64,000 nucleotides of DNA from Termitomyces sp. T153 (lineage: Eukaryota > Basidiomycota > Agaricomycetes > Agaricales > Lyophyllaceae). Where the stretch lies: assembly GCA_018296165.2 (NCBI GenBank), contig JACKQL020000023.1:124001-188000 (forward strand), read 5' to 3'. Positions 59,701-64,000 of the stretch are shown here, piece by piece (within the stretch, counting starts at the first letter, position 1; the number at the start of each line of letters is the position of its first letter). The notes under the pieces were generated by a model. That model saw only the letters and a list, made by a program, of their open reading frames with translations, made no database searches and was not told where the DNA came from. Position numbers and translations under genes: made by a program.

Positions 59701-59859
59701 ATCTAGAATTGTCTTCACCTGCCCCCTCTGATTGACAATGGGGTTCAAGGATCTCAACACTTGCAAATCTCTAGCCACATACACCACTACTGGCTTTTTT
59801 CCTGGAGGGATATTTTCCAAGTAAGTGGCTACACAATCCTGATGCACTAGCCACTCCAT
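56726..59859 (-). mobile_element. Gypsy element B, 5' part (protease, RT, RNase H)
   Basis: Minus-strand order: protease frame 59859-59308 with KTILDSGSQIVCMALDEAL, then a linker frame 59348-58614, RT 58617-57584 and RNase H to 57127. The RT shows EAGVYEPSNSPYRSQWFTVL, KKDGESLRIVHSLEP, the active site WPYIDDVPITGP near 58220, and VRAFLGTCGTFRMFIKDYA. A small deletion shifts the frame in FDLM...ERVLDVRSGD near 58390. RNase H has LSVDTSWMAVG and, after a stop near 57535, RKLVVETDAKYLKGML and GKTFSVDGLSRRL. The linker to integrase (FDSKRRLYKCN, HKLVVNINRQMFML) is cut at 56726 by chromovirus A. Confidence 0.85.
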
Positions 59860-60314
59860 TACATATTATAAAAAAAGTTCAAAGTTGATTCAGATAAGTA
59901 CTCTAGACCATTGATCCAGGCAGCCCATTGGTTCCTGTCCTTTTTTTAATGTTTCTCTTCTGGTTTTTCCTTGGTTTTTTTCTGGGTGGCTTGTTGGTTC
60001 CTGTCCTTTTTCTAATGTTTTTTTTTTTTTTGGTTTTTCCTTGGGTTTTTTTATATCTACTCTCTGTAGAAGCCATTTTTCCAGTCAGGTTTGTGTTGCA
60101 TTTCCCTTTTCCAGTTAGGTTTGTGTTATAGATTCACTTGTACCTTCCATGTTGTATGTTACATGTGATGATACTTCTTTTTACTTTTTTTGTAATTTTC
60201 TTTGTTTTTCTTCCATTTTTCTAACTTCACTCTCCATAGGAGCCATCAGGTTTGTGTTCTATTTTTACTTGTACCCTTCATGTTAGATGTGATCTATAAT
60301 GGATGTTCCATTAT
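59860..60314. repeat. T-rich repeated sequence between elements B and C
   Basis: A unit of about 66 bp starting ttggttcctgtcc is present twice (near 59930 and 59995). Shorter repeats of caggtttgtgtt follow near 60090, 60118 and 60247. No coding sequence. It may be the 5' non-coding end of element B. Confidence 0.6.
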
Positions 60315-60660
60315 TGTAAGGGCAACCTCTGGAAGTGGTGGCTCAATTATGCAGCTAGCAGAGGGGAATCCAAAGTATATTAACAAGGTAGCCAACAATA
60401 CAATAGTAACTAATCACCTAGCAGAGGGAAATCCAAAGAGAACAAGTCTAAGGATTCCTGCTGCTCAGTGCAGTGCATCAGTAGGCAGCAGCAGTGTGAG
60501 AACAAATGTACAGAAGGCTAGAGCTAGCCCTAATCCTAGGGAAGTGCTCAACAACAAACCATGGAATGTTTCAGGGGTCTCCAGAGATTTCTGGGGGCCT
60601 GGAATGAGTCACAGAGGCTGCTGCAGAGGTCCAGAGGTTGGAAATGGAAGTCCCCTAACA
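60315..60660 (-). repeat. 3' LTR of chromovirus C
   Basis: 346 bp, TGTTAGGGGACTTCC to GTTGCCCTTACA on the minus strand, next to a purine tract agagggggggtgg. The flank attat (60310-60314) should recur beyond the right edge if the element is complete. Confidence 0.8.
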
Positions 60661-62290
60661 CCACCCCCCCTCTAGTGCACAGTGTCTTGACATGCAGGGT
60701 AAAAGAGATTCTGGATTGCCTAGTCCACTGGTGAGATGGGATAGATTCTTCAGATGGCTTGTAGTGCATCTGGATGCCTCCAGTGGAACTCCCTAATCAG
60801 CTCTAGCACATGCACATTCTCTTGTGGTTCCCACCTTGTATTGTAACCATCATTGGAATAGCCAACTATTTAGGATCTCCTCCACCTCATACTCCTTGTT
60901 GTCATTGACCACCACTGGAGGTGGTGGGGGTACTGGGCATTGACCCAGAATAGGGTCCTTTGGGGCTGGAGTTAGCTTGACCATGTTGAACACTGAATGG
61001 AGCTGGTGCATCCCTGCAGGGAGCTGGAGTCAATAGGCTAGGGGCCCAACTTGCCATTCTACCATGAAGGGTCCTATTTGGCAGTGCAAGAGCTTTTTTG
61101 ACAGTTGTGTGGTTGTAATATCAGAGGCATCCAGGTAGACCCAATCCTCAGGCTGGTACTTGGGCACCAGGGTTCTTCCACAGTTGTAATATTGCACCAT
61201 GTCATCCTTTGCCTTTGCCAGAGCTGCCTGGGCTTCCTCCTATGATCTCTTCATCTGGTCCACAAACTTGTTCACTGCTTCATTCTCCAATGGCCATGTT
61301 CAGGGCTTAAAGCCCATGTGTGAGTGACATCCAGTGTCCAGGAAGAAGGGCAAAAACTGGGTGGCTGCATAAACATGGTTGTTATAATAGAACTTGGCAT
61401 TGGGGAGGAGTTTGTCCCCCTTGTCCTGGTGCTTGTTGCAGAAGAGGCAGAGGTACTACTTGAGCTCCTGATTCACACATTTGGTCTGGCCATTGGACTG
61501 TGAGTGGTAGGCAGTGGAGGTGTGAAGCTTCATGCCAAGTAGTCAGTAGAGCTCTCTGGTGAAGTCTGCTATGAATTGTGGCCTGCAGTTGGATAGATAG
61601 GCATTGGAGAGGCCATGGAGTTTCCAGATGTTTCTCTGGTATAAGTTCATGGCACTCATGGCAGAGCAAGTGGTGTGAGTAGGAATGAAGTGTGCTTGCT
61701 TGCTGTATAGGTCCACCACTACCAAGATGGCACCATGACCATTGGGGCTTGGTCCAGAGGCAGAGATCACATGTACCAGTGTAGGACCTAATATACCAAG
61801 ACATCTGTGGCCACCAGTAGTTCCAGGATACTAGCTCCAATGTTTTCCATCAGCCAGGGTGTCCAGCAATCTGGAAGTCATGGTGTTGCTCTACAATCCT
61901 CCAGTGGAGCTCTGGGATGTTGGCAGTGTAGATGCAGTCCCAAAAGGTTAGAATCCCATCTCAGAGGGCCTATTTGTCTGCATGGACTGACTTGGCACCA
62001 GTGGTGCATCCTGATTTTAGCACCTGGGCTGCTTAAGCAATGAGTTCCTCCTGCTGACCATCCCAATTTCTGCACCAGATGTTCTGGAGGATGTCCACCT
62101 CCACTCCCTCAATGGCTAGACCTTCTATGGCTTGGATTGCAGACAATTCAGGGCAGAGGAGCATGATGTTACTATTGTCATCTGCTTTGCTGCTATGGTC
62201 TGCTCTCCAGAACATAGCATCTGGTTTCCCCATACTCTGGCCTGGCTTGTGGTGCAGCAAGAAGTCAAAGTTGGCTAGATAGAGGGACCA

Positions 62291-63439
62291 CTAGGCTTGT
62301 TGGCAGTTGAGCTTCTTAGCTGTCCAGAAGTATTTGAGGTTCTTGTAATCTGTCCAAACCTCAAACTTATGCTGCACACCTTTTAGGAAATGCTGCCACT
62401 CTTCAAAGGACTGGATGATGGCCAACATCTCCTTGTTGTGCATCTCATAGTTGTGCTCTACTGCATTCAGGCTCTTGGAGTAAAAGGCCACTGGTTGCCA
62501 CTTCCCATCCTCCTGGGACTGTTGCAATAGAACAGCTCTGGTGGCAAAGTCAGAGCTGTCAGCTTCCACCTGGAAGGGAGAGTCATTGTCCAGAAAGAGG
62601 AAGACTGTTCCAGATGTGACAGCATGCTTAAGAGCATTGAAGGCTGTCTGCTCTGGAGGGCCCCAATTCCAAGTGGTGTCCTTCACAGTGAGGTCAAATA
62701 AAGGGCAGGCATAATGTGAGAAGTCCTGGATGAACCTCCAGTAGAAGTTAGCAAAGCCTAGGAAGGCCTGCACTTCTTTCTTATTCTTTGGCTCCAGCCA
62801 CTCCACAACACCTTCCACCTTCACTGGATCCATCTCCATAGCTCCATGTAAGATGATCAGCCTGAGGTACTTGATCTGGGTCTGTTCAAACTCACACTTC
62901 TCTGGTTTGAGATAGGTTTGGTGACAGTGGAGGTGTTCCAAAACAAGGTGCATAATCCAGCAGTGCTCCTTCAATGTTTTAGTGTAGATAAGGATGTCAT
63001 CAAGGTATATGCACATGATGCCTTTGGCAATGAGGTCCCAGAAGATATTGTTCATCATTGTCTGGAAGGTGGCTGGACTATTGGTGAATCCAAAAAACAT
63101 AACAAGAGGTTCAAATAGTCCCCAGTTGGTCCAGAAGATGGTCTTCTATTCATCTCCCTCCTGAATGCACACATTGCTGTAGTCCCACCAGACATCCAGT
63201 TTGGTGAAGTACCACACACCCCAGAGGTGATTGATGACCTTGGAAATGAGGGGGAGGAGGTAGTGGTTCTTCATAGTCATGGCTTTAAGCACCCAGTAGT
63301 CCTGGACCAGTTGGAGCAAGCTGTCTTTCTTTTTGATGAAGAAGACCAGAGAAGCAATTGGGGATTTGGAGGGGTGGATGCAATCAGAGTCCAGGTTCTT
63401 TTGCAGGAAGGTGTCAAGCTCATCCTGCTCTTTGGACAC
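62291..63439 (-). pseudogene. reverse transcriptase and RNase H of chromovirus C
   Basis: The frame 63100-62291 is open for 269 codons: MFFGFTNSPATFQTMMNNIF, CIYLDDILIYTK, QAFLGFANFYWRFIQDF, RNase H start QVEADSSDFATRAVLLQQS and KEMLAIIQSFEEWQHFLKG. The upstream frame 63439-63146 (FFIKKKDSLLQLVQDYWVLK, KLDVWWDYSNVCIQEGDE) holds motif A and is joined by a frame break near 63120. Confidence 0.85.
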
Positions 63440-64000
63440 TAGTGGGTAGACCTTACAGTTTGAGGCTTATAATCTGGCATCAATTCAATAGCATGGTCCC
63501 ACTATTTGCACTCTGGAAGTGAGTCAAACAAGGCCTTAGAGAACACATCCTTAAATGCATGGAGGTATTGAAGTACAATGTCTGGAGAATGCCCAGGGCA
63601 TAGAGTTAGTGGCAAACACCTGGGCCAGCCACTAGGATGTGGTCTGGCTAGCCCAGATCCCTGCAGAGGAGGGCAGAGAGCATAGAGTAGTGACATAAAT
63701 CCAGTCTCCAACTTCTACTGCCTTGTCTGGAAGCTCCAGATTGCATATGCCTCTAAACTCTCCTCCTAGTTCCTCCTCCAGGGCCCCACCACTGCTTCAG
63801 TTATCCTTGTAGAGGGCCTCCCTATAGGGGAATGCCAGGAGCAGGGGGTTCATGAGGTCTAAATCTGCAAAGAGGAGATGGCTGGTGCAGTATGCCCAGA
63901 TGGCCACACACTCTTGAACTTTAGCCTGGCACTCTTCTCTGACCTTGGTGGCACAGGCAGAGCACCTCTAGGGGCACTGGCTCATAGTTACCTTGCCCCA

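Larger units (their letters stand above)
60315..64000 (-). mobile_element. chromovirus C (Ty3/Gypsy), same family as A, truncated by the window edge
   Basis: Left end is the 3' LTR 60315-60660, then a purine tract, chromodomain and integrase remnants (60700-61840), RNase H and RT (62291-63439), and the start of RT near 63711. TAFNALKHAVTSGTVFLFLD, WTDYKNLKYFWTAKKLNCQQ and NNIFWDLIAKGIMCIYLDDI align with A. The RT site is an intact YLDD. The integrase again reads GQTKCV in place of GQTER. Gag, protease and the 5' LTR lie beyond 64000. Confidence 0.88.

Overview
The window looks like nuclear DNA of a filamentous basidiomycete (Agaricomycetes). Host genes carry many short introns of about 50-65 nt. 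They encode a fungal sphingolipid C9-methyltransferase, a fungal-type two-domain phosphofructokinase and a microsomal P450. The mobile elements (Tad-like LINE, Plavaka, hAT, pogo, DIRS-like and chromovirus Gypsy) are of the kinds found in mushroom genomes. I saw no rRNA, tRNA or CRISPR array.

Layout: 0.26-1.97 kb, a nitronate monooxygenase gene that appears broken (+). 2.65-4.71 kb, an intact P450 (-). 5.56-13.34 kb, a full-length Tad-like LINE (-) flanked by a perfect 14-bp target duplication and split by a 1,257-bp solo LTR with its own 5-bp duplication. 13.6-15.5 kb, a decayed DUF6534 membrane-protein gene. 16.2-19.15 kb, a decayed Plavaka transposase. 20.5-31.8 kb is a compact gene island: alpha/beta hydrolase (-), cyclopropane-fatty-acyl-phospholipid synthase-like methyltransferase (+), conserved disordered protein (-), 6-phosphofructokinase (+), mitochondrial ribosomal protein uS4m (-), retromer VPS29 (+). 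32.1-33.2 kb is a deleted inverted duplicate of the sphingolipid C9-methyltransferase, whose intact copy lies at 39.0-40.7 kb (-). Between them sit decayed pogo and hAT elements and a fragment of the proteasome ATPase gene RPT6. 41.2-41.7 kb holds an F-box relic. From 42.3 kb to the end everything is transposon: a second copy of the LTR family, a DIRS-like tyrosine-recombinase retroelement, a Gypsy element (B) split by a chromovirus (A), and a sister chromovirus (C) running off the right edge.

The host genes are unrelated housekeeping or metabolic genes and do not form an obvious cluster. Two pairs are divergent over short shared promoters (uS4m/VPS29, 88 bp; disordered protein/PFK, 259 bp). 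The transposon blocks are strongly depleted in CG, and several catalytic residues of the elements appear to have been lost by CG to TG/CA changes, which fits methylation-driven decay. I found no convincing previously undescribed system. The most informative observations are the dated, nested insertions with exact target duplications, the CG-linked loss of active sites, the duplicated methyltransferase locus, and two unrecognised coding-like segments flanking the DIRS-like element.
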